Shown here: positions 37,781-48,751 of the stretch, in pieces | Layout of the letters: each line of letters starts with the position of its first letter | Position numbering within the stretch: position 1 is the stretch's first letter | DNA from: Callorhinus ursinus | Taxonomy: Eukaryota > Chordata > Mammalia > Carnivora > Otariidae | DNA length: 64,000 nucleotides | Direction of reading: 5' to 3' | Assembly (NCBI RefSeq): GCF_003265705.1 | Contig: NW_020312848.1 | Coordinates: forward strand, 54,913,707 to 54,977,706 | Translations under genes and position numbers: made by a program | Notes under the pieces: model-generated | What the model saw: only the letters and a program-made list of their open reading frames with translations | Told to the model about the DNA's origin: nothing | Databases searched by the model: none

Positions 37781-38115
37781 TTAAAATAAAAATGTTTAAG
37801 ATTATTTATTTATTTATTTGAGAGAGAGAGTGTGTGTGTATGAGCGGGATGGGGGGCAAGAACAGAGGCAGAGGGAGAGACAGAATCTCAAGCAGACTCC
37901 CCGCTTAGTGCGGAGCCTGACTCAGGGCTCCATCTCATGACCCTAAGATCATGACTTGAGCCAAAATCAAGAGTAGGATGTTTAACCAACTGAGCCACCT
38001 AGGCACCCCTAAAAGAAATTTTTAAGTAAACTCTACACCCAACATGGGGCTCAAACTCATGATCCTGATCAAGAGTAGCATGCTCTACTGACTGAGCCAA
38101 CCAGATGCCCCTATT
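37781..38115 (-). mobile_element. Older carnivore SINE (short subfamily) carrying a nested SINE
   Basis: The right part (about 38011-38112, 'tttttaagtaaactctacacccaacatggggctcaaactcatgatcctgatcaagagtagcatgctctactgactgagccaaccagatgccc') is the short SINEC type, antisense. Its tail is displaced to about 37781-37800 by a second SINE. A TGATCCTA duplication at 37771-37778 and 38116-38123 encloses the composite. Confidence 0.88.
37801..38010 (-). mobile_element. Carnivore SINE (SINEC) nested in an older SINE
   Basis: Antisense: 'attatttatttatttatttgagagagagag' tail complement, a GA/GT stretch, '…agcagactccccgcttagtgcggagcctgac…', then 'gggctccatctcatgaccctaagatcatgacttgagcc…aaccaactgagccacctaggcacccc'. 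It is inserted in the A-rich tail of the older SINE, where A-rich target sequence makes the exact duplication hard to define. Confidence 0.92.
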
Positions 38116-38639
38116 TGATCCTACTTCTTAATAATCTGATTAGTTTGTTCTCCTTCTTTGAAATGTATTATTTCCCCCTTTCCCAGGTAGCAATCATTTC
38201 TTAAGAAATCTAAAAGACTGTCTATAAATCCTGCTTATGAAATTAAATTTATGAAATTATCTCTTCCTTTTCAGCCCACAGCAATTTCATGTTTCTGATC
38301 CCTTTTATAGTTCATATCTAATTCAGTCATTTGCTGTCACATAAGTATATTTTAAGTAAACACATGATAAGCACTTATCATATACTTTCTAGTTATTTGG
38401 CAGATTAATGTGATTCCATACAACTTCGCACAACCCTACTGCTATCCAAGCAGACCATGCCTTCTTATGGAAAAGGAGACTACCACACTATATTGGCTGG
38501 GTATGAGGTCTTTCAGACATTGCATTACTTCAACAAAAAAATAACAACTTGATCATGACAAGAGCTTTTTTCTTAGAGGAAATAAACTCCCAAATTCTAC
38601 AGTTAATTTATTACAAAGGGAAGGAAAAAAACTACTATT
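38116..38639. other. Unassigned interval
   Basis: Nothing recognised between the SINE pair and the L1 that follows. Confidence 0.4.
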
Positions 38640-40190
38640 AAAACACATTTAAAAACAAATTTAATTACAAAGGCTCATAACTAGCATTGGAATAAACAGA
38701 AAGATTTAATGAAGCAGAGAGTCCAGAAATAAGTTCAAGGACACATTGGAATTTAGTGAATGACAAAGGTGGCAAATGATATCTGTAAAAAATAGATGTT
38801 TTCACTGAGAAATGGTATTTGGACAACTAGCCAACAATGTGGGGAAAAAATGGAAGAAAAATGGTTGCATCAATTTTTACTTCAAAATAAATACCCAGTA
38901 ATCAAAGATTTCATTGTAAAAATTAAAACCATAAGAGATCTAAAAGAGATCATCAGCTAATTAAAAACATAGTAATTTGTGATGATGAGTATAGAAGGCC
39001 ATGATAAATATAGACAAAACCCTAAAACCATAAAGAAAAATGACTGATAAATTTGACCACATAAAATGGAAAACTTCTGTATGACCAAAGAAAGTATAAA
39101 CCAAATCGTAGAGGAAATATTTGCCACAGACAAAAACCTTAGTAAATATGTAAGAATTTTTAGAAATCAATAAAATGTTCAACCCAAGAGAAAGAAAATG
39201 ATCAAAGGACAGGAGTAATATATAGCACAAAAAAAAAAAATGGCAAAAATGGTAAAAAAAATAAACACAGAATTACGCTGAAAGTGAGATATAACAAAAG
39301 AAATGTATCATAGTAATAATGTGATTTTTTTCCCCTCTTAAAGTTTGACAGTTCCCAATGTTGTCAAGAGTGTGAGGAAACATGCATTCTATATCACTGA
39401 TGATATCAATGAAATTTTTAAGGCAATTTGCAAAATCTACCAATATTATCCAATAAACATGAAAATATGCATATCTTCATTAGCAATCATGCAAATACAA
39501 ATTAAAATGAGGTTCTGTTATATGCGCCAAAGAATGACTAAAATTAGTAAGACATTTAATACCAACTACTAGTAAGATATAAAACAGCAGAGACTTTCTT
39601 ATACTGTTAGTGGGGAAATAAATTGGTACAACCAGTTTGGAAAATTGGTATCATCTTCTTAATTGAATATATGCATAATTTATGACCCAGCAATTCAATT
39701 AATCATACAACCAAAAAACTTGCATATGTGCACTGTGTTGAGACTGTTACTTGTAATATCCCCAAAATGGAAGCCCAAATATCCATCTGTCATAGTATGG
39801 ATAAATTATTCGGTAGTATTCACAAAATGAACACTGTACAACAATGAAAATGACTCAATGACTGATACTCAACTACAATGAAGAATTTGTCAAATAGCAG
39901 GTTAAGCAAAAGAAGCCAGATACAAAAGTGATTCCATGTATTTAAAGACCAAACAAAATTTAACTTTAAAGTCAGAAGTCAGAATAGTGGAGAGGGAAGA
40001 AGAGGAAGGAAAAAAAAAGATGGGAGTAGCAATTGGCAATCGTCCTAAGGATGCTTCTTGATTGCTGCCCGTTTCATATTTCCTGACCTGCCTAGTAGTC
40101 ACTCACTTGTGATTATTCTGTGAGCTTTATGTTTTGTGCAAATGATCTAAATGTGTTTTATATTTTACAATAAAAAGTTTATAAAACATG
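38640..40190 (+). repeat. Old LINE-1 (L1M type), ORF2 3' half and 3' UTR, sense
   Basis: Blocks in L1 ORF2 order: 'cagtaatcaaagatttcattgtaaaaattaaaaccataagagatct', 'gactgataaatttgaccacataaaatggaaaacttctgtatgacc', 'agtgtgaggaaacatgcattc', 'ttatactgttagtggggaaataaattggtacaaccagtttgg', 'atttatgacccagcaattc', 'catagtatggataaatt'. A 3' UTR and 'acaataaaaagttt' end follow. No frame survives beyond 100 codons. Ancient and inactive. Confidence 0.88.
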
Positions 40191-40660
40191 AAAGAGCAGG
40201 TTAAAGATAAAAGAATAAAGAGATACTAGTTATAATTTTTAATACTAAAAAAAAAACCTGTAGGTTGTCATAATGGCCCTTAATAATAACAGTAGCTTCT
40301 AAGCCAGTACTTTAAGAAAAGAAATGTAAACAGATGTAACTGGATAGTAAGTTAAGCATCCATTGATTTTTAACTTGTTGATACAACTCTACCATTAAAC
40401 AAAGAATTATAAAATTCACAGATAATTAATTTTTTATACACACAAGTTTTCTCCCTTCTTCTCCTCATTTTAATTAAGAATACGGAAGAAACTCTGATGA
40501 ACAGAAACAGACTAAACATTTTAATGGCTAATAAGCTTAATGACTTTTCACAACTGTGTACCTTGGTGGGATTATCTTCATATTCTGGGATTTGTTCTGG
40601 GTGTTAATCCCTGATGAAAAGTCCAGGCCTGAAGAGAATAAAGATATTCTGTATTCTCAC
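40191..40660. other. Unassigned interval
   Basis: AT-rich, with no gene or named repeat. Confidence 0.4.
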
Positions 40661-40790
40661 TTAACCAATGCAATGTTTATTAAACTCCTAGTATATTCTG
40701 ATTACAATAAGAAATAAGAATAAGAAATAAGACAAAGTTTCTGATCCCATGGCCTTAGAGATCAATTTAATAGGAGATGAACCCACATGA
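40661..40790 (-). repeat. L2-like LINE fragment (antisense)
   Basis: 'tttattaaactcctagtatattctgattacaataag…acaaagtttctgatcccatggccttagagatcaatttaataggagatga' follows the antisense L2 pattern 'tttattgagcacctactatgtgcc…ctgccctcatggagcttacattctagtggggga'. Moderate divergence. Confidence 0.5.
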
Positions 40791-41129
40791 AGATCACTTT
40801 GTCTACACCATACTACATGGTTGACCTTTGGAGTCTTACCTTTCCTTAAAAGGAAAAACAGGATTTCGATTTGGAAGAGCATCAAGTGGATTTCCTCACA
40901 TGGGGAAATCATAGCATCATCACTCCTGTCATGGAAAAGATGCAGTCTTGCTGGGAGAGCATGGGTCTCTGAGCCAGAAAGAACTTGTTTCAAATACAGT
41001 AATGGCTTTCCTGAGTCTCAATAAAGACAGCTTAACAAATGAAAATGATTATCTCACAATTCTGTGTCCATTAATTGGAGTTATACAGACTGACTGGCTA
41101 ACTCTAGGTGCTTAATAAACTTCAGCTAC

Positions 41130-41310
41130 CTTCTCCCCTTTCAACTGTGTGCTATAGTTATTTGTCTAGGGTCTCACCTCCCATATTGGTCTGTAAGCTT
41201 TCTGAAATTAGGGATCACGTCTTATTCTTCTTTATACCCCTTACAGAGCTTGGCATAATGCCATGTGCAGAGCTGAAATTCCATATTTGCTGAAGGAATG
41301 AAATTTTTTC
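41130..41310 (+). repeat. L2 LINE 3' end fragment
   Basis: 'tctgtaagctttctgaaattagggatcacgtcttattcttctttatacccc', then 'gagcttggcataatgccatgtgcagagctgaaattccatatttgctgaaggaatgaaa', matches the L2 terminus 'gtaagctccatgagggcagggatttttgtctg…cagtgcctggcacatag…aaatatttgttgaatgaatg'. Confidence 0.75.
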
Positions 41311-42779
41311 AACCACATATTGACTATGAGAAATGAAGATAAGATATGTGCCCTTAATTCTGTTGAAGCTAAAGGAGAACTTACTCAATTAACCCAAACC
41401 GAATGATGCTTTACTCACATTCATTCTACGGAAAACTAAATATATATTTAACAATTGTCTTTAGGAACATGAAGTTATTACATGAAGAGTGAAAAGTGAC
41501 TCACTGAATTTCATAAGGAGATGGTAGGAAAAAAGTTTCAACTCATTCAAGAAGCTTTTAATACAATGTATAGGTATAAAGACTGATTTTTTTGTTCTGC
41601 TTGTAGAATCAAGTTATTCCTTTATAGTTATAATGCTTTTTGCAGATACACATGATCCTAAATTTTGGAATTTTGTATAAAATATACCCTCACCAGAAAT
41701 AACTTAGCTATTTTATGCCAGGACGTAAAAGGAATAGACAAATTAATGACAAGGTCCTATGAAGCCCTGTGATTCTCTGACCTATTTGGTTTTCCCTTCT
41801 AGTTCACCTCTTAGGAAAGCTTTGAAAACTTTAAACAGATAATTAGACAACTACAGAAAGAACTCTAAAGCTGTCCAACCATTCCTCTTATTCTACAGTG
41901 GTACATCATAATGAAGAGTATCAATGTTCTAGGTGACAAAGGTCACCTATATATATGATAGGTAATAATCATACCATTATGTGCTAATAGCACACTATAT
42001 CCCATCCTACTGTATTTGAACTTTCCATGAAAACAATAGCCTGTGGTGAAACAGCTTGTCATTGATACTAATGAAAAATTGCCTGAGACATCCTGATGGG
42101 TTTCCTCCTGCATTCATTCTGCCCTTAAGGTCTGGGAATTCACTGAACACAAAAGGAAGATTTTCCTGTCTCTTCTATTTTGGCAAGAACTGTATACAAA
42201 TTCAGAATGCTTCAACTGGGAAAAGTAAATAACACATGCAGAACGGTTTTTAAAATACAACCTACACTGATTAATCATTTTAGAGTGCTGAATGGCTGGA
42301 GGACATGTTGGTGGAGGGGGAAAGTCATTTGTTTTTGACACCAAAGTTATTTCAAACTTATGAGCCAATAGATGTTCCTCTGTGTTTCTCATTTTTGTAA
42401 AGCACCTTCCCTGTGGAGAGTGGGTAGAGTCCTACAGAAGAGAAATCGGCAAAATGCCTCCCCATGTAACCTTAATGTCCTCTAAAAATAATAGTGCATT
42501 ATCATCACTGGAGCCTTCTCTTTCCAAAGACTCTATGTAGTAGGTTTAAAAAAGTAAATGGAGGAATGACTAAGAAATACAAAGATTCTTTGTAAGATAA
42601 TAAAATACGATTTGAATAATTATTATTCCATTTTGATTCTTCAACTTTGGGTCAATTTCTAGTGCCTCAATTAGCGAAATCAAAATAACAAAAAATGGCA
42701 ATTTCCTGCATGCTCTCTTAGGTGTTTTTTTTTTCATTTGCAGCCTCTAGCAATAATTATATTTTCCAAATGCAAAACA
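41311..42779. other. Mostly unique interval
   Basis: No transposon identified. The minus frame at 42114-42392 (92 codons) has no recognisable domain. Confidence 0.4.
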
Positions 42780-42990
42780 CCTCATTTAAAATGGAAGCTT
42801 CCCAGAAGTTTGCCAACTCTTACGTCTCAAAGTAGCAGAAACAAGTAAATCTTTTTTTCTGACAACTTCCCCTGTTAAAATTCCTTTTGGCACATGCACC
42901 AAATGTGAATCAGCCACCATGCAAATAAATTTCTGTTGATACTTTTTTTCAAACACTTTCTTACTGTAAAATATCTTGCCCATTGGAGTA
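42780..42990. promoter_or_regulatory. Candidate regulatory block with octamer-like site
   Basis: A repeat-free segment including 'gccaccatgcaaataaatttctg' (ATGCAAAT octamer, POU-type), followed by 'aaacactttcttactgtaaaatatc'. Motif evidence only. The overlapping 65-codon minus frame is not thought to be coding. Confidence 0.28.
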
Positions 42991-43090
42991 AAAGAAAAAG
43001 AAGGGTTTACAAGTCAGATTACTAGCACACTTCTAATTTATACCTTGCATGGATAGCCTTTAAGCCACAGTTGACTATACATATATATGT

Positions 43091-43104
43091 TATGTATGTG
43101 TGTG

Positions 43105-43138
<34 letters not shown>
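43091..43138. repeat. (TG)n/(CA)n microsatellite with palindromic junction
   Basis: 'tatgtatgtgtgtgtatacacacacaca…cacactc': TG repeats switch to CA repeats, giving a perfect 20-bp palindrome (43097-43116, TGTGTGTGTATACACACACA). Confidence 0.95.
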
Positions 43139-43141
<3 letters not shown>

Positions 43142-43299
43142 TAGCTGGAAACAATTCATCAAGTAAGTTACCCTCTTTCCTTTCAAATCCACTTATATTA
43201 CTAAAAGGTTGAGTAAAGACCTCTGGGGAACAAGGGCAATTTTTGACATGGGTCTCAACAGATTAAACTATGCAGGGACAATATAGAATACATTGGAGC

Positions 43300-43740
43300 A
43301 ATAACATTATCACATCATAGGCTGATTGAGAGGCATTTCCTTGCATTTCTGTCCTTTTACCATAAGCCAATAGTAGCCACAGGCATTTGACTGGAGAGCC
43401 TGGAGGATTGACAGGCCTGGCAGTCATTACACGCTGGATTGAATACTAGATTACTCCAAAGTGGCTGAGGGTCAGGGATCAGTGTGTTCCCTTTTGGCAC
43501 TAAATGACTTTAATATCCTTACTGTATTAGTCAATTACTTTAAAGCTGCTGCTCTCTGAGCTCTCTCTGCCCCCCTGCAGTTTACTATGGACATTTGAAT
43601 TGCTCCCATACTTAACCCCCACATCTGCTTTCAGCTGTCAAAAGAACAGTGCTATCAGTGGAGCTATTGACAATATGAAAAGAACTGAGATACTTGCTGG
43701 AAGTGTCAAGAGGCTCTTTCTTTTGGCTGCTTAGTTTAAA
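43300..43740. promoter_or_regulatory. Candidate conserved non-coding element (strongest of the set)
   Basis: A repeat-free, GC-balanced block between two microsatellites. It holds clustered TGACAG/CTGTCA-type cores ('gattgacaggcctgg', 'cagctgtcaaaagaac', 'gctattgacaatatg', 'ggaagtgtcaagagg'), 'gctggattgaatactagattactcc' (GGATTGA and GGATTA-like), 'attagtcaattactttaaagctgctgctc' and 'cagtttactatgg'. The layout resembles developmental enhancers. This is inference from motifs and composition. Confidence 0.38.
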
Positions 43741-44250
43741 AAAATAAAAAACTAAATAACTCAGTTATAAAGGTGGTCCTCAGAGAAAAGGAATTCAGCA
43801 TCTTTTAATCTATTGGCATGTAAAGTGACCAATAGGAAAAAAATGGTGGAGTTAACTTTTTTTTTTTACCACTTACTTCCATAAACTATGCATCATCTAT
43901 GTGAGTTTTCATTAATTTTTGTGAACACACACTTTGAATACACCGTGAAAGAGTGTGCACCTGAGTGAGGACCTATATCATAGTCTTTATTTTATTTCAT
44001 AATGGTTCCAGCGATAGTGGAGAATTATACTGCACTTCTCAATTTATTGGTGCAACACAGTGAAGAATTTTATATCACAGCCACTGAACTTTAAAAGGTC
44101 TGGTGTGGCTTGGTGTTAAACCAACATGTCTAGATTAAATATGGACTAAGCTGATTTGAAATTTAAAACTACTTGAAAGTCATGCCTTCTCTGTTTCAGA
44201 AAAAGTGATAGGATTCCCACACAAGAGCACATCTGTTGAGTGGGCCCTGA
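43741..44250. other. Unassigned interval
   Basis: No gene or repeat family recognised. Confidence 0.4.
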
Positions 44251-44251
44251 C

Positions 44252-44253
44252 TG

Positions 44254-44300
<47 letters not shown>
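44252..44300. repeat. (TG)n microsatellite, about 24 units
   Basis: 'tgtgtgtgcgtgtgtgtg…' with a single CG interruption near 44260. A good candidate for length polymorphism and for Z-DNA formation. Confidence 0.97.
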
Positions 44301-44301
<1 letters not shown>

Positions 44302-47300
44302 TAGAGTCGGCTTTCATGTGAGTGTCTGTGAGAGCACATGTAAGTCACAGTGCTAGGATGATAATAAAGGACATCACAGGAAATTGCTGAAAGATTCTTA
44401 AGAGCGATTTCACACAGAAATTAAAAAATGAGACAGAAACTTACAAAGATTAACACACTGTCATTAGCTTACTTATACCAGAATCTGGGAAAAACCACTA
44501 ATTTCCTATTTATAGGGCCTCCTTTCAGTAAGAAGATCTAATGATTTGATCAAAAAGTACTCCTTAACTATTTTACTCAATTTTCATTATTGATTTTGAC
44601 TTTTGTGTATACTAAATTATATACAGATATAAGCAATTCTTCACAACATAAAATTTAAGCAAAAGCTTCATTTTCCTAAAATAATGATCGAATTAACAAA
44701 CACAATGGGAACTTTTTTCACTTGTATCCAAACATTTGAACCTGTAAGCTATGATTTCAGGGACCATCCACCTCTCTTATTTAGAAAAGATTCTTCTAAA
44801 GTATGAAAATATACCATAAAACATAATGTCAGCAGAAACAAGATAGAGCCAACCCATGACAAAAATAATAAAGAAACTGCAAGTTTAGACTGTAACAAAG
44901 TCATTAGAAACAACAATTTTTCTCATCAGTGGCATTTTTAAGACAATATAAAGGGGAAAGAGGATGAAATTATAAGATTTGGGAACTGAGCTGTATTACC
45001 TGCTAAATACAAAGATTTTAACTTAATTGTTGAAAATGATTATCAACCCAATCCTAAAGATTTAAAATATACCTTTAAACTTCCAAATAATATAAAGTTT
45101 CCAAATCGTATCATTTCAAACCATTTCTCCTTAATTAAAAATGTAATTTTTTTCATTAGTCTAGCTTTTATGAGCATAGATCTTATATGTAAACATGGAA
45201 TAAGCTACATATAGTTCAGTCTTCAAAAGCTGATTATGACTCCTATCACAAGAAAGCAGACAGACCAGAAGACAATAATATGTATTTCTTTTCAGTGGAC
45301 ATCTACTAAAAATATAAAGATTTGCCTTGGGAAATGAATCTCATGATTTTGCTCATTTAAAATTTAGTCAGTAAAGGACCCTTAAAAACTTAATACCTCT
45401 TGGCAATCATGGGTCATTAGCACTTTCCATCCATTTATATTTTGTTGTGTTTTGGGAATTGAGTATTCTGGGGAAGAAAGGTAGCCTGACAAGAAAGTGA
45501 TTGAGTCAGCCCCCTTGATAGTTGGGATGACAGAAGGTGAAGAACTGTAGCTGCAGCTGACAACTTCTTTAATATGAATCACTTATAAATATTTACAATT
45601 CGTAATTCAACAATAACTATATGGGTAGCACATAAACAGAAGCATGTGATGGTTTGTTTGGAATCCTGATCACTACTGTTTTGAAAGGAGCGTCTTTCTA
45701 TTAGGAAATGTTTTTAGCCAATTCATTTGGAAAAGACTATTCTCTCGTAGGTCTCATCATTATCTAATAGATAGCCTCCTCTTGCAGTTTACCTATCACA
45801 TTTTATTTCTGTAAGAAACATAGTTTGCATGACCAAAGATTAACTTCCTCTTCCAGTCTGTCATGATGTTTATTTAGGTGGATACATTTAAATTATATTT
45901 CCACTAGAATACATTACAAAGTAAATTTCGTACTTTTTTTTTGCAATACCATATACTAGCTATCTTTTAAAACATAAGAATTACCATCACTGTAAAATCT
46001 GTAAAGGAAAATATTGTGAAATGCAAAAATCTACAATAATCTGTTAGTGTTGCATCTAATTTTCATTTTCACAGATTTCATTATTGCTTCCCTGATGTAA
46101 CCAGGAGGATTTAAATGACCAATGGGGTGGATACTCCTTTCTTTCTGACCTGGTGAGTAATGAGGTAGACAACCTCCTGACTCATTATGCCTTCAATTGT
46201 GGAGTGGGAGTGCAGTTAACTTTTATAGCATAGAAAAAAGTACGTATCATTTATGACAATAAAAGATAAAACACATGCAACTATAATCTATGCATTTTAA
46301 CATCTTTACTCAATAATTACACAGAAAATTCACTAACAAGCAGGATCTTTAAGAGTTTCCTCTCTATTATAGCACAAAACATGAATATTTTATATTCACA
46401 TGTGTATACATCATTCATACTTCTATAATTTCTGAAACAGAGAATATAGTCACTGGAAGGTACACTGGTTTTAAAAATAGACTCCCTTTAAGCAGTGAGA
46501 AGAGTTTACTTCAGAAGTAGCATAAATAAGGGTAAGAAAGCTTTTTAAAAATGCGGTCTTTAACAACTATTTCTGAATCCTTCCTGCTTCTCTTATGAAA
46601 ATGTATGTGTGCACACATGTACATGTTTAGTAATTCTGGTGTAAAGAAATCGACAATTTATAGGGAAGTATCAGAAGCATTTAAAATGTCTATTTCCCTT
46701 TGAATTTGTAGCATACATAAATAATAATAAGACTACAGAATCTACTTGTCATGTATCATACTTCGGTATGTAAACAATTTACTGACTGGCTTTGCATGAG
46801 AGTAGGGCTCATAATTTTCAGTCTGAAAATGACATATACAAATAAAGGAACTAAAGCATGGAAAGTAACATATTTTGGTCTTGTGACTAATGGTAACCTG
46901 GTGCTATTGAATTACTGAACTGTGTCTGAGAACTAATGAGAAAATTTTCCCAAGGGAATCTTTATCCAGTGCACTTGGAGAGCACCTCAGGGACCTATTC
47001 CGAGTCTGTCACCTTCCCCGTCTCATTGACACTCCACTTCTTTACCACCATTACACTGTGCAACCATTTCACTTCACACCTCACGATTAGAATATTAAAA
47101 GGAGAGAATACTATACGACTTGTTCCAGATAGCAGAGTTGTTTTTGACACTTAGAATAGAAATTGTCACCAGAATATCACAAAGACATGAGAGTCTCCAA
47201 CTGAGTAGAACATTCTAAAGCTTAAAGCTACTTTATTTTACAGCTAATGAAAACTTTCAAGAAATCTCTTAATAGCACATAATTCATTTACTCAGAGTTA

Positions 47301-48520
47301 TTTAAGGGCTGCATAATTTTAACCACAAAGAATAATTGTACCTTTGCAGTTAAAAAAAAATGATTCTGCCATAGATTTTAGCTTGGGTCATTATTATATT
47401 GATTTTTTGTTGGTTATTGTTTCATTTGATCTTACATACGTATACTTGGATAGAAAGTATACTCCTTGACAGAGAGTGGCATTCTTTTATTGGGTGGTAG
47501 TTAAGATTAGCACTGTTACCCACAGAGGTCTCACTGTAGTCAACAAGGGCAGTGTTATTACTTCTAGAAATAAGAGTGACATACTTAATGGAATACTCCT
47601 ACTTTCTGATACAAAGGAATAAAGAAGGGGGAAAGATAAGACCATTTAAGAATAGCTCCCGCTATTACAGTGCTCTCTCTCTCTCTATATATATATATAA
47701 AATTTGTTTTAGCAATAAATTATTAATTAGGAAATTCTCTTCTGAAAAATGAGAGCTATTTTTTTTAATCAGAGGCAAAATCCCTTCTACCAAAAAGATA
47801 AAATTAGTACTGATATGTTATTTTTGCCTTTCAAAAACCATGATGACTGCCTCTGTGGCTTTACTATATTCCTATAGCAGAGTAAGCATTATTATTTACA
47901 TTGCTGAGGTCAGGCTATTCAGTTAAGACCATCACACAATCATGCAAAAGACCCTCCCATGCACATTTTGGGTTGGAATTTATTAGTTCTGCCAATGACC
48001 TTAGCAGTTATCTGTATTTTGCAAATATAATTTGCATAAAAATAAAATCCCCTTATTAATAATAGTACTGCTACACTTGCTTTTGCCTCAAATTAGCCAA
48101 TCTGCACTATTTTTAAGGAATGGTCAAATTCATATGCTTACATGGCCAAATGTAGACAAATATTTTAGAGAGAAGATTCTACAGAATGGTACACTTCTTC
48201 CATTCTCCTTCCATAACAAAGTCTCTTTTTCTCTATAGCTCAAGTTGTTTCATTTTTGGAACTCATTTGGTCTAGAAACAAATATAGTCCTGGTTTGGTC
48301 ACTCACGTTTACACTGTGAATGTGCATGCTGGAATTTGGGTTTTTTTAAAATTTTCATTCCTGAACTGACCTGATATATTGTTATTCCCATGTCAGAACC
48401 TTACTGCAGGACACAAAGGGATTAACGTAAATTCTGAAGTTCCCTGGTTTCCTTCAGGACACACCTGCTTAGAATCCATTTGTAATGGAGCATTTTGGAT
48501 AGAGTTATCTATGGAGAACT
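44301..48520. other. Long interval of mostly unique sequence
   Basis: About 4.2 kb with no recognised transposon. A (CT)(TA) microsatellite lies at about 47672-47700. The block 45380-45590 ('gaaagtgattgagtcagcccccttgatagttgggatgacagaagg…gctgcagctgacaac') is composition-balanced and may be regulatory. Frames at 45382-45582, 46936-47154, 47552-47752 and 48032-48238 have no recognisable domains. Confidence 0.4.
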
Positions 48521-48523
48521 ATC

Positions 48524-48740
48524 TATCCATTTTTACTGGAGACTGGTTTATTATTATTTATTTGAGAGAGAGTGCATGGCGGCGGGAGAGGAGCAAAGGG
48601 AGAGGGAGAGATAGTCTTAAGCAGACTCCTCCATAATGAGCGTGGAGCCCGACGTGGGGCTCGATCTCACAACCCTGAGATCACAACCTGAGCTGAAACC
48701 AAGAGACGGACAATTAACTGACTGCAACCCAGGTGCCCCT
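48524..48740 (-). mobile_element. Carnivore SINE (SINEC, older copy), antisense
   Basis: 'attattatttatttgagagagagtgc', a GA-rich stretch, '…cttaagcagactcctcc…gtggagcccgacgtggggctcgatctcacaaccctgagatcacaacctgagctgaaacc', then '…gcaacccaggtgcccc'. An approximate target duplication (GGAGAACTATC at 48513-48523, GAAGAACTATC at 48741-48751) flanks it. Confidence 0.93.
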
Positions 48741-48751
48741 GAAGAACTATC

